From: a virus | IMG/VR virus record: IMGVR_UViG_3300003323_000173 | Span: 1 to 23,386 of that record | DNA: 23,386 nucleotides | Direction: 5' to 3' (one strand) | In this document: positions 8,088-14,946 of the stretch, in pieces | Position numbering within the stretch: the first letter of the stretch is position 1 | How the letters are laid out: each line of letters begins with the position of its first letter | Notes under the pieces: generated by a model | What the model was told of the DNA's origin: nothing | Seen by the model: the letters and a program-made list of their open reading frames with translations, nothing else | Database searches by the model: none | Program-made: the position numbers and the translations under genes

Positions 8088-8348
8088 TCACTTCTTTTTA
8101 AACGTAAAACTAAACATATGCATATTATCCTTCAACACAGAAAGATCAGCTTTCTTAATGAACTTACCTTCAGTGTCGTAAATGTCGATTGATCCTATAA
8201 TTATGTTCGGAACCTTATTTCCATTAGCTAATTCGAAAGTCTCATACTCCCACTTAGTAACCACACCTCTATACCCGATTGGCTGTTCAAGACTAAACCT
8301 ATCAGTAAGCTCCTGAACTTTTGGATTGTCTGTTAATGCTGTGCTCAT
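8088..8348 (-). CDS. Hypothetical protein (86 aa)
   Basis: No family recognised. The pattern of short hydrophobic strands (YRGVVTKWEYETFEL, VPNIIIGSIDIYD) suggests a small beta-rich fold such as an OB or SH3-like barrel, which is only an inference. The last codons read TTT AAA AAG AAG TGA, and this purine-rich end doubles as the leader for the next gene's ATG. A very similar end occurs at 14928 and 15595. The start overlaps the stop of the putative dioxygenase gene by ATGA. Confidence 0.6.
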   Translation of the reverse strand: MSTALTDNPKVQELTDRFSLEQPIGYRGVVTKWEYETFELANGNKVPNIIIGSIDIYDTEGKFIKKADLSVLKDNMHMFSFTFKKK

Positions 8349-8983
8349 TCTTTAATGTTTTGCGGAACATTCCTTTCGATACTTCTAGGTCTCATCTGCC
8401 AATCATAATCCATCAGATAATTATGTGAATTACCTTCGAGATCATACTTTTCCTTGCTGAAGGAGACTTTGACGAATAGCCTCATTCCTGAATAATCTGT
8501 ATTGACTTTATGGATATTGAACTGATCCAATCTAAGCAAATGTTTTTCAGGAAAAACTACATCATTTTCAGGTAATGCCTGTTCGTCCATTTCCTTCATA
8601 GAAAGGATATCGTCTTGAGTTAAATTAAACTTAGACGTATTAAATATCGTTGGAGCTGAATCATACCAAATGTAGTTAATATCATCCGTCATAAACCCAT
8701 CAGAATGCCAACCACTGCGGTTAAATGAACATCCACCAATCTGGTACATGTATTTTATGGTTAAATACATGTAGTTCCAACGATATCTTATAAGTCCTTT
8801 TATATCGGAAAAATCCCACATAACTACGTTTAATATGGGTTCAATGAATTTCAGTCTCTGCTCTATCGTAGTTGTCAGGTCGCCAGCCATTTTAATAGGC
8901 AGATATTGATAGAACATCATTTCGGTCGGAAAGACATTTACTTCTCCAATATCCACAGGTAGCATTCCATAATATTTTTCCAT
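8345..8983 (-). CDS. Putative 2-oxoglutarate/Fe(II)-dependent dioxygenase (212 aa)
   Basis: The protein contains the residue pattern of the Fe(II)/2OG oxygenase fold. H93 and D95 (GWHSDGF) form an HxD pair, H158 (FNIHKV) could be the distal iron ligand, and R168, ten residues later (GMRLFVKVSF), sits where the 2-oxoglutarate carboxylate is bound. The last part (GNSHNYLMDYDW) resembles a family I have seen in other phage genomes without a named function. Known phage members of this superfamily hydroxylate bases or act on proteins or small molecules. The methyltransferase 1.3 kb downstream on the same strand makes DNA modification a tempting idea, but nothing in the sequence proves it. Its stop overlaps the next start by ATGA. 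The protein is real; the enzyme class is moderately supported. Confidence 0.6.
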   Translation of the reverse strand: MEKYYGMLPVDIGEVNVFPTEMMFYQYLPIKMAGDLTTTIEQRLKFIEPILNVVMWDFSDIKGLIRYRWNYMYLTIKYMYQIGGCSFNRSGWHSDGFMTDDINYIWYDSAPTIFNTSKFNLTQDDILSMKEMDEQALPENDVVFPEKHLLRLDQFNIHKVNTDYSGMRLFVKVSFSKEKYDLEGNSHNYLMDYDWQMRPRSIERNVPQNIKE

Positions 8984-8984
8984 A

Positions 8985-9224
8985 TCAAAAACTTAAATTT
9001 AATTGCCCGGGAAGCTGATCGTCAATCTCTTTCACCATCTGATCAATTCCATCTATTCGTTTCTTCAAAGCCAATATCTCTTTCTCAGCTTTGGTCTTTT
9101 CCTCCACTAATTTACGTCTTCTGAATTTGAGTTGCGCAGATTGTGGTGTTCCATCGCAGTCTACGATGTGTCGTAAATACTGGTCTGGTGGAATCGAGTC
9201 TTTGCAGTATGGGCAGGTTCTCAT
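8985..9224 (-). CDS. Zinc-finger plus coiled-coil protein (79 aa)
   Basis: The frame is open up to a TTG at 9230, but the ATG at 9224 is the better start because it overlaps the upstream stop as ATGA. The protein then begins MRTCPYCKDSIPPDQYLRHI. C4, C7, H19 and C23 (CPYC, then H and DC) form a likely zinc knuckle of the C2HC type. The remainder, with many Lys and Glu (VEEKTKAEKEILALKKRIDG), is predicted to be a coiled coil. A small DNA- or protein-binding adaptor is a reasonable reading. No specific partner is known. Confidence 0.65.
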   Translation of the reverse strand: MRTCPYCKDSIPPDQYLRHIVDCDGTPQSAQLKFRRRKLVEEKTKAEKEILALKKRIDGIDQMVKEIDDQLPGQLNLSF

Positions 9225-9472
9225 TTCCAAAGATTAAAGTAATTCATAACAAACTCACCGATTCTCATTACATCTGAGTCTTCTTCATCAACACGCTCTT
9301 CCAGTTTGCTGTGGAATTCGTGATAAAATTCGACTGCTTTAGTTACTTCTGATTGAGCGTATTCGTCCATGGCTGCGACAGCATACTTAAGATGATCCAA
9401 AATAGCGTCATCACATTTCTTTCCTGATGATTCTTCAAATTTTTCTGCTAAAATTTCCTTCGCTGTTTTCAT
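9221..9472 (-). CDS. Small helical phage protein with MDEYA motif (83 aa)
   Basis: The protein starts MKTAKEILAEKFEESSGKKC and contains AAMDEYAQSEVTKAVEFYHEF, the kind of amphipathic helix found in many short Bacteroides phage proteins and at the front of DUF551-type proteins. The gene at 16711 has a related N-terminal layout (MKSKEEILDDKI... VMEYYADQF) followed by a DUF551 tail, which is missing here. This may therefore be the head of such a protein without its tail. It is acidic and soluble. The ATG at 9472 overlaps the stop of the tiny membrane gene upstream by two bases (TAA/ATG). Confidence 0.6.
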   Translation of the reverse strand: MKTAKEILAEKFEESSGKKCDDAILDHLKYAVAAMDEYAQSEVTKAVEFYHEFHSKLEERVDEEDSDVMRIGEFVMNYFNLWK

Positions 9473-9565
9473 TTATCTACGATTAATCATTTGACCACAT
9501 ATAAATCCAGACAAAAGTCCGAATACACACCTTATAATAAGCTCTATAATATCTACAGCATCCAT
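9473..9565 (-). CDS. Tiny membrane protein candidate (30 aa)
   Basis: The frame encodes MDAVDIIELIIRCVFGLLSG followed by a short Cys- and Arg-containing tail. It is almost entirely one hydrophobic helix with a positively charged end. It occupies the gap between the genes at 9569 and 9221: its ATG is 3 bases after the upstream TGA and its stop abuts the next ATG. The fit to the gap and the helix support it; at this length the call is tentative. Confidence 0.4.
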   Translation of the reverse strand: MDAVDIIELIIRCVFGLLSGFICGQMINRR

Positions 9566-9568
9566 TCT

Positions 9569-9796
9569 TCACATATTTGATTTATAATAATGCACTTCTT
9601 TTCCGTCTTCTATGACGATTCTTGGTTCTGTAAATGGAGTTGGATGAGTCAATCTGCCTTTCAGTACAGCACCACCTTTCTTTAGTGTCACATCTCCTTC
9701 CATCATGTATCGCATTCTGATTCCTTGCAACAGATCGTCTAGCTGTTCCTTGTAGAAATAATCTATTTCAAGAGAGAGTCGTTTGAGTTTTGGCAT
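9569..9796 (-). CDS. Hypothetical basic protein (75 aa)
   Basis: No family recognised. It begins MPKLKRLSLEIDYFYKEQLD and continues with short strands around GDVTLKKGGAVLKGRL and EPRIVIEDGKEVHYYK, so a compact alpha/beta fold is likely. No metal-binding or membrane features are seen. It follows the Cys-rich membrane gene by 6 bases on the same transcript. It could belong to that membrane module, but it does not look membrane bound. Confidence 0.6.
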   Translation of the reverse strand: MPKLKRLSLEIDYFYKEQLDDLLQGIRMRYMMEGDVTLKKGGAVLKGRLTHPTPFTEPRIVIEDGKEVHYYKSNM

Positions 9797-9802
9797 GGTG
9801 GT

Positions 9803-11032
9803 TTATTTTAAACGGATTGTCTTGAACTTAATCCAGATATGGCTCAACAAGTCCTTTAACTTAGAGTATAGGCTATGGTTGGCATTCGATAGAACATTCC
9901 CATATTCATTTCTGACCACCCATACAGATATACATACGTTATAAACCATAACAGCCATCATGACCAACCACAATTGAGTCTCAGTTAATTCAATTTGCAG
10001 GTACTTAAAGTCTTCAAAATTCTTTCGCTTCCAGCTTGACTGTATTTGACTAGGCATCCAGTCCGAAAAGTTAGATAGAGATACATCTTTAGTTGAATTA
10101 AAGTAATCCTCTACCTCCACCTCTAATTTAGGCTTATCCATCCATGAGAAAGCATCGCACCATTGGTACGCTCCTTTTGAATCAATACCTATACATACAA
10201 CAAACTCGTTTTTATTTCCTCCTTCCCAATAAGACTTTTGTTTTTGGGCAACTTCAAGGCTTTGATCCGTGAAGAATAGAATGAATATTCTGAATTGTTT
10301 ATGAGGGCCATAATATCCATTTATGTATTGTAATTTTCGTTCAGTATAACCAGAGACTTTCTTACCAAGCACAACCGATTGATGTCCGCCGGATACTAAT
10401 GGGTAGTCATACAACTTCCACCTTTTCTTATCCTTATCCGTAATGTTCTGGAATTTGAAAATAGAATGAGATGCACATATCTTGTTCTCGTAATAGCCTT
10501 CTTCGGTTACAGTGGATGATTTTAGCGGGTCTTTATCCCAATCTACAGAATACATATCTCCATCAATTGTATGGTAATCGCGGTTAAGCTCAGTGAAATA
10601 CTCTTTAGTAGAGAACCTATTCTTTAGGACTTCATACTGCGATCTTGAAATATCAAATTCCTTTTTGAAGTTATTGGCCTTTGTCCAATATTCTGGATGG
10701 AAATCAACATCATAGGTGTGAACATGCCCACAGACATAAGTCCTACAAGTGCGACTTTTCCCACTTCCTGTGCAATTTGTGCAATAAATAGGATGCCTGC
10801 ATGGAACTCTTTCATTCCACGCCTCATAGTAATTAACGCTGGTTATATATGAACCTAAATATTCAGTATCAGAAGTATTGTATTTCACCATTATCGTGTT
10901 CATTAAAAGAATGATAAGGGAACTAGGGATGAGAAGCAATGCTATCTCCCACCAAACAACACTTTTGGTCCAGAATACCAGCAGCAATACAGCGACCACC
11001 ACTGGTATTAATAGGAATATCCATGTAATCAT
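9803..11032 (-). CDS. Cys-rich phage membrane protein, partner of LemA-like protein (409 aa)
   Basis: Two membrane segments occupy about 2-20 and 27-47. They are followed by DTEYLG and a Cys/His-rich region (C78, C84, C87, C96, C101, H103, H105) containing CTNCTGSGKSRTC, then HTYDVDFHPEYW. A third hydrophobic segment lies near 355-376 before a short basic tail. I recall the same order (DTE, Cys/Gly/Ser cluster, YDVDW) in membrane proteins of unrelated large phages, where they also stand beside a LemA-like gene. The Cys cluster probably binds zinc or forms disulphides on the outer face. The start overlaps the LemA-like stop by ATGA. The function is unknown; changing the host membrane or blocking other phages are possible roles. 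Confidence 0.7.
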   Translation of the reverse strand: MITWIFLLIPVVVAVLLLVFWTKSVVWWEIALLLIPSSLIILLMNTIMVKYNTSDTEYLGSYITSVNYYEAWNERVPCRHPIYCTNCTGSGKSRTCRTYVCGHVHTYDVDFHPEYWTKANNFKKEFDISRSQYEVLKNRFSTKEYFTELNRDYHTIDGDMYSVDWDKDPLKSSTVTEEGYYENKICASHSIFKFQNITDKDKKRWKLYDYPLVSGGHQSVVLGKKVSGYTERKLQYINGYYGPHKQFRIFILFFTDQSLEVAQKQKSYWEGGNKNEFVVCIGIDSKGAYQWCDAFSWMDKPKLEVEVEDYFNSTKDVSLSNFSDWMPSQIQSSWKRKNFEDFKYLQIELTETQLWLVMMAVMVYNVCISVWVVRNEYGNVLSNANHSLYSKLKDLLSHIWIKFKTIRLK

Positions 11033-11574
11033 TGGAACAGATCGATATTGTTTTCTTGACCAGTGGAATAAACCCTGTCTGTTTCAGCAGATGTGATGAC
11101 CTTGATTTCAACCGGCTTCAAGTTATCATCTAAAAACCATCTAGCCGGAGCCTTGTATAGGTATGTCTTGTGCTCACGTTGCATGTCAATAAGAGATGCT
11201 TGTTCGTTAAAAAAACCAGTTCTCTCTATCTCAATTGATTTCATTAAATCTTTATACAATGAAGCGTCAAAATCAGGATTACTTTCTTGAATCCATTTCA
11301 TAAGAGTGCCAGAGTCATTTGAATATCTACCCTCCACTAGCTTTGGATAAATTTCCTTGAAGGCTTCTTTGTACTGATCATTTACCCCAGCTTTCTGTTT
11401 GAGTATTTTCCACATCTTATCGAAGTAAGCTTCACACTTTTTGTTCTGGGCAATTGTTTGTTGGCGTAGGTCAATTTCCTTGTTGCCAATCGAAATATTC
11501 ATTACGAATATGATTAGTCCCATAAATAAAGCAACTCCAATGAGGCTTAAAGTAATTACTGTGTTCTTTTTCAT
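11029..11574 (-). CDS. LemA-like phage membrane protein (181 aa)
   Basis: One N-terminal membrane segment (VITLSLIGVALFMGLIIFVM) is followed by a helical domain. Its pattern matches LemA-like proteins of phages: FDKMWKILKQKAGVNDQYKE, KLVEGRY, LMKWIQESNPDFD, SIEIERTGFF, then LIDMQREHKTYL and WFLDD. Bacterial LemA proteins have the same design, an N-terminal anchor and a long helical bundle, and their role is still poorly understood. The gene is overlapped by the Cys-rich membrane gene, so the two products are probably made together and may form a complex. Upstream there are 65 bases without a gene before the primase-helicase stop. Confidence 0.7.
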   Translation of the reverse strand: MKKNTVITLSLIGVALFMGLIIFVMNISIGNKEIDLRQQTIAQNKKCEAYFDKMWKILKQKAGVNDQYKEAFKEIYPKLVEGRYSNDSGTLMKWIQESNPDFDASLYKDLMKSIEIERTGFFNEQASLIDMQREHKTYLYKAPARWFLDDNLKPVEIKVITSAETDRVYSTGQENNIDLFQ

Positions 11575-11639
11575 TTGTTTTTGAATATTTAATTTGTTGC
11601 GTTAAAGATGCGCATCCCCTGTGTTTATTCTTTATCTGT

Positions 11640-13466
11640 TCAGTATTTGGCATCACCATCTTGAGTGACCCGAGAACCTTTATCGAAGTCAGATTGTTCA
11701 AATCCATTCATAGGCTTAAAGGTCATTTCAACCTGCTCCATCTTGCCTTTCTTCATCTTCCGGTCATCGTCAATAAGTTTGAGTGGGGATAATCCTTGGA
11801 ATGAATACCGGTTCTGAAGACGATTAAACATTATTCCCCAAACATCTTGAGGCGTTCCTGTAAGCCTCTGCTTTCTGATCTTCTGAGATCCGAATATAAC
11901 TTCTGGGTTTGAGAAATCTAATGCTCTCTCTGGTCGCCAGACAAACAAGACGTTGTCAGCTTTATCTGGAAATGTACCGCCCCCTTTAATGTTGTTTAGG
12001 TCAGGCTTATAATACCTACCGTTAGAGTCTTTGACAGGTGTTTTTTGGTGAGCTACGAGATGAACTGAAACCTGATTCTCATTTGAGAATCTTTTAAGAT
12101 GACTCATGAATTTAGAAATATACAAGTCTTCTCTGGTATTACTTTCCATCTGATGTTCTATCGTATTGTACGGGTCAATTATTAGCGCCCTACACCCATA
12201 TTTACGGATGAGGTGCCTCGCCTTATCAAAGACAGTCTGGATACTGAAATTATCTTCTGGGTATATAATGAAGAAATGTTGGTTCACAAAATCAAATGCC
12301 TCTTTATATTCCGATCGGCTCATTTGTTGCGCCTTAAAATCAGGATCACAAGGTTTACCAATGTACGCTTCGATAAGATCGTCGTAGAATTCAGACACTG
12401 GTATATTTTCAGGGCTGAAAACAGCAAACTTCCACCCCTCCCAGTATGCTTTAATCAAACACAATTGGAGTAGGAATGTAGTCTTTCCTTCATTTTGGTA
12501 TCCAGTCCATAGGTTCAGATCATTCCTCCATTTCCATGCAGCATCGATTACTGGAATGTAGGTGGTTGTGCCCTTCGGTTTTCCATGCGTAAACGTGTCT
12601 TGCATTTCGTCCCATACATCTTCCGCTCTGAATATTCCAGAAACGGGCACTTCTTTTGCGTTCTCAAGCGTTTTACGTAGCTCAGTGACACCTTGATTCA
12701 TCAACACCTCATTAGCGTCCTTAAAAGGGCTAAAATCGACTAATAAACATCTTTCCGCGCCAAATCTCCTGATTAGCTCCTGCTGAAGTCTTCTACCATT
12801 AGCATCCATATCCACGGCCAAGTAAATTTTCTCAGCCGACTCAAACATTTCGTAGCAATTTGTAATACACTCAAGCTTCTTGTCAACATTCAGGTCTTTT
12901 TCATTTGGCGCACCCTGATTAACTGATGTTGCATAGCTGAAGCCAGCTGTATCGTAACTCATAGCATCGATCTCTCCCTCACAAACTATGATTTCTTTCT
13001 GACTAACACATCTGTCGTAATTGAACATTATTGGTTCGGCATCTTTACCTTGTCTGAAGTCCTTTCTGTCTAAAAATCGCTGTTTGTAGTTTACAAATTC
13101 GCCAAATCTGATGTACGGGAATATCACACTCATTCCGTCCTTGCTCATCACGATCTTGTTATTCATGATCGCTGGCTGAGATATTTTACGGCTTTGAAAG
13201 AATTTTAGACCAGCCTCTGTGAGATTGGTAAAGTTATCTTTAACAGGCAAAGAATATTTATTGGCGTATTCATCTTTTGGTTTAGCACACCCCTTCCATC
13301 CGCACTTGTGGCAATGGTATATTCCAGACTCAATATTCACAGAAAGAGGAGTATCCTTAAGATTCGTCTTGCCAATTTCAGCACAGTTAGGACACTGAAG
13401 CTTCTGTTCTATTTTGTTTCCTTTTGGCTTTATACCAAGGTTTTCAAGGTTTGAGAGAGTATCCAT
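11640..13466 (-). CDS. Bifunctional primase-helicase (T7 gp4-like)
   Basis: The 608-aa protein has all the parts of a replicative primase-helicase. A zinc ribbon comes first (C25, C28, C52, C55 in CPNC and CHKC). The Toprim primase core follows, with EGEID (163-167), DMDANG from 219 and KDANE at 249. The RecA/DnaB-type helicase comes last, with Walker A GYQNEGKTT (322-330), Walker B ending at D431 (ALIIDP) and the VAHQK motif around 471-475. It should unwind the fork and lay RNA primers for phage replication. The start overlaps the upstream DUF6291 gene by 23 bases. The Asn in the Walker A loop is usual for such phage enzymes, so the protein looks intact and active. No separate phage DNA polymerase is seen in the window. 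Confidence 0.92.
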   Translation of the reverse strand: MDTLSNLENLGIKPKGNKIEQKLQCPNCAEIGKTNLKDTPLSVNIESGIYHCHKCGWKGCAKPKDEYANKYSLPVKDNFTNLTEAGLKFFQSRKISQPAIMNNKIVMSKDGMSVIFPYIRFGEFVNYKQRFLDRKDFRQGKDAEPIMFNYDRCVSQKEIIVCEGEIDAMSYDTAGFSYATSVNQGAPNEKDLNVDKKLECITNCYEMFESAEKIYLAVDMDANGRRLQQELIRRFGAERCLLVDFSPFKDANEVLMNQGVTELRKTLENAKEVPVSGIFRAEDVWDEMQDTFTHGKPKGTTTYIPVIDAAWKWRNDLNLWTGYQNEGKTTFLLQLCLIKAYWEGWKFAVFSPENIPVSEFYDDLIEAYIGKPCDPDFKAQQMSRSEYKEAFDFVNQHFFIIYPEDNFSIQTVFDKARHLIRKYGCRALIIDPYNTIEHQMESNTREDLYISKFMSHLKRFSNENQVSVHLVAHQKTPVKDSNGRYYKPDLNNIKGGGTFPDKADNVLFVWRPERALDFSNPEVIFGSQKIRKQRLTGTPQDVWGIMFNRLQNRYSFQGLSPLKLIDDDRKMKKGKMEQVEMTFKPMNGFEQSDFDKGSRVTQDGDAKY

Positions 13467-14178
13467 ATTTCTTGGCTAGTTGAGCTTCCTGTTCGTCAAA
13501 TTGATTCGCTAGATCTTCGTATGTTATTGGCTTGCTGTATGTCATCGGTTCAGGTGTTGAATTTTTATTATCTGATATTTCGTCATTCCAGTGTTCGCCG
13601 TTCAACCAAGTCTCAGGGTTCTTGATAAACTTATCTTTTTCTCTGCAATGCCTGATATAAACTGGAACAGCGTTCAGTATTTTTGTAACATCAGCCTCAG
13701 ACAGTTTTGAGAATTTAGCTATGCATTTCTTTTTTCCAGTCTTATTCCCATACATATCCCAGAATAAATCAAACGCCTCACTTCGGCTCATTTCAATCCC
13801 ATCAATGGACAATATATCTTTTGTTTCTTTTTCTAAAAGAATATCAGTAACAGTAACAGGTTTTTCTGGGATAGTTTGGGTTTCTGAAAAACTCAATGGG
13901 TTTTCTTGGGATATAGTGGGATTCGACTTAGGACGACCACCTTTAGATCCGTTACCCTTATTAATCTGAGCCTTCTTTTCCCATTTTTCTTTATTCTGAT
14001 CCATGTGACGTTTAACTGGCGCAAATACGACTTTCACCATAGGGTCATTAGTGGGCCACAGGTTACCATTGGCGTACTCCAATATACATTCAAATAGTTC
14101 TCCGGCTTTGTCTTTAGGCATTTCTCTAACAACATCTATCAAGTCGTTGTAGAGTAGAAAAGAGTTCTTGCTGCTCAT
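13444..14178 (-). CDS. DUF6291-type replication organiser / helicase loader candidate
   Basis: Residues 1-85 (SFLLYNDLIDVVREMPKDKA, then LFECILEYANG, PVKRHMDQNKEKW and the GSKGGRPK linker) match DUF6291, common in Bacteroidetes phages and mobile elements. A variable Ser/Thr/Pro-rich linker follows. The C-terminal part (FDLFWDMYGNKTGKKKCIAKF, then NPETWLNGEHW) resembles the ends of phage replisome organisers and DnaT-like proteins. The position directly upstream of the primase-helicase, with the stop inside that gene, suggests it brings the helicase to the origin. No polymerase or nuclease motif is seen. Confidence 0.75.
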   Translation of the reverse strand: MSSKNSFLLYNDLIDVVREMPKDKAGELFECILEYANGNLWPTNDPMVKVVFAPVKRHMDQNKEKWEKKAQINKGNGSKGGRPKSNPTISQENPLSFSETQTIPEKPVTVTDILLEKETKDILSIDGIEMSRSEAFDLFWDMYGNKTGKKKCIAKFSKLSEADVTKILNAVPVYIRHCREKDKFIKNPETWLNGEHWNDEISDNKNSTPEPMTYSKPITYEDLANQFDEQEAQLAKKYGYSLKP

Positions 14179-14382
14179 TTAAATGGTAGTATTTCTGAGT
14201 GAGTATTCGTAGGCCTCTTTGAAATAGAGAGAATTGCACCAATCTTTTTCAGACATGTGCATAGTCCAATCTATGTGCTCTAATGTAGACCTATCAATTT
14301 CGTAGTTTCGGTCGAGACATATTAAATGCCCCTGATCGGATACGCTCCATTGCAAATTCCGATAGATGATTTGTGTGTTCAT
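14179..14382 (-). CDS. Hypothetical protein, first gene of replication operon (67 aa)
   Basis: No family recognised. The protein has a beta-like start (MNTQIIYRNLQWSVSDQGHL) and a helical acidic end, and contains three Trp. Its stop TAA is followed directly by the ATG of the DUF6291 gene. It is the first gene after the strong hairpin at 14397-14442, with only 14 bases between the stem and its ATG, so whatever controls that hairpin controls this gene and the replication genes behind it. Confidence 0.6.
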   Translation of the reverse strand: MNTQIIYRNLQWSVSDQGHLICLDRNYEIDRSTLEHIDWTMHMSEKDWCNSLYFKEAYEYSLRNTTI

Positions 14383-14396
14383 AGCCCTTTAATGTA

Positions 14397-14442
14397 AAAA
14401 TCCCCGTCAGCATCCAAGGGCAGAAGGATCGACGGGGATTTT
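14397..14442 (-). terminator. Strong hairpin terminator or attenuator before the replication operon
   Basis: Perfect 12-bp arms, AAAATCCCCGTC at 14397-14408 and its complement at 14431-14442, enclose a 22-nt loop that can form a further 4-bp inner stem. On the minus strand a T run follows immediately. The plus strand also carries T, so it could work both ways, but no plus-strand gene is near. It lies between the promoter-like box and the first ATG of the replication operon, an unusual place for a plain terminator. Confidence 0.8.
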
Positions 14443-14492
14443 ATTTATCCTAGAAGTTATGTTTTGCTATTCGTTTGCCCTTGAATGCAATA

Positions 14493-14526
14493 CAAACATA
14501 CAAAAACATTCCAGAATTATGAAAAA
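14493..14526 (-). promoter_or_regulatory. Bacteroidetes-type promoter candidate
   Basis: The minus strand reads TATGTTTG at 14500-14493, an exact match to the Bacteroidetes -7 consensus TAnnTTTG. About 20 bases upstream lies a run of five T (14526-14522), a weak version of the -33 TTTG element. The expected start of RNA is near 14487, which gives a leader of about 90 nt ending in the hairpin at 14397-14442. The box directly follows two tandem repeats that may be protein-binding sites. Confidence 0.5.
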
Positions 14527-14542
14527 CATTTCAAGAATTATG
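14502..14542 (-). repeat. Tandem 20/21-base repeat, possible operator
   Basis: On the plus strand AAAAACATTCCAGAATTATG (14502-14521) is followed directly by a 21-base near copy (14522-14542) that differs by one substitution and one extra A. Each copy has a small inverted core (ATTC-CA-GAAT in the first, TTC-AA-GAA in the second), as expected for a dimeric regulator. They overlap the upstream part of the promoter candidate. Beside them the sequence GTAACAAAAGTTAC (14542-14555) makes a further short inverted repeat. Confidence 0.6.
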
Positions 14543-14551
14543 TAACAAAAG

Positions 14552-14752
14552 TTACGAACAATACATCTCAAAATCCTTATACTTTTCACGAAATGCTTCA
14601 GGCCCAATAAGACGACCTTCAACTACATATCCGTAAACATCTTCCATCATGGACTGATTGCCTCTCATATGGTGACTCCATTTAAGCGTTTCATAATCCA
14701 GTCCTTTCTCAATCGCATAGCTAGCGACGAATATCATTTGTTGTTGGTTCAT
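14552..14752 (-). CDS. Hypothetical protein (66 aa)
   Basis: No family recognised. The protein begins MNQQQMIFVASYAIEKGLDY and is probably mostly helical, with a His/Met-rich middle (KWSHHMRGNQSMMEDVYGY). It is the last gene of the right-hand block before the control region, and its stop lies inside the short inverted repeat at 14542-14555. No DNA-binding helix-turn-helix is clear, so I do not call it a regulator, although it lies next to possible operators. Confidence 0.6.
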   Translation of the reverse strand: MNQQQMIFVASYAIEKGLDYETLKWSHHMRGNQSMMEDVYGYVVEGRLIGPEAFREKYKDFEMYCS

Positions 14753-14767
14753 CGTAATGTATATTGA

Positions 14768-14926
14768 TTACTCACTCTTCAACTTCCCTTCAATCACAAG
14801 CTGAATACCCCGCCATTGGTTAGGTGTTGTTGTACTTTCCGGCTTACAACCATAACCTGATTTATACTTCAAGGTCATTTTCAGCGTCGCCTCTTTTGCG
14901 TCGGCTTTACTCATTTCTTTTCCCAT
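14768..14926 (-). CDS. Small hypothetical protein (52 aa)
   Basis: The frame starts MGKEMSKADAKEATLKMTLK and ends VIEGKLKSE. It is Lys-rich, with a Thr-rich centre and one Trp, and has no membrane segment. The ATG is one base after the upstream TGA (TGA T ATG) and is preceded by the purine-rich stretch AAAAAGAAG, which should help initiation. Spacing and this leader are the main evidence; no function is recognised. Confidence 0.55.
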   Translation of the reverse strand: MGKEMSKADAKEATLKMTLKYKSGYGCKPESTTTPNQWRGIQLVIEGKLKSE

Positions 14927-14927
14927 A

Positions 14928-14946
14928 TCACTTCTTTTTACAGTTT
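14928..14946 (-). repeat. Repeated gene-end sequence (NCKKK-stop), copy 1
   Basis: The minus strand reads AAACTGTAAAAAGAAGTGA and differs at one of 19 positions from the gene end at 15595-15613. A third, shorter match (TTTAAAAAGAAGTGA) ends the gene at 8088. All three are purine-rich, encode Lys-Lys-Lys-stop and lie directly before the next ATG. Confidence 0.6.

Noticed and set aside
11607-11616. Palindrome GATGCGCATC in the 65-base gap before the LemA-like gene
   Set aside because: A single 10-base palindrome without a loop or a promoter box is weak evidence for an operator or terminator.
11471-11707. Minus-strand open frame of 78 codons across the primase-helicase/LemA-like gap
   Set aside because: It overlaps the ends of two well-supported genes and has no family features or coupling.
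14456-14529. Leader peptide of about 20 codons upstream of the hairpin at 14397
   Set aside because: Two short frames exist, but both start upstream of the likely RNA start, so they would not be in the leader transcript.
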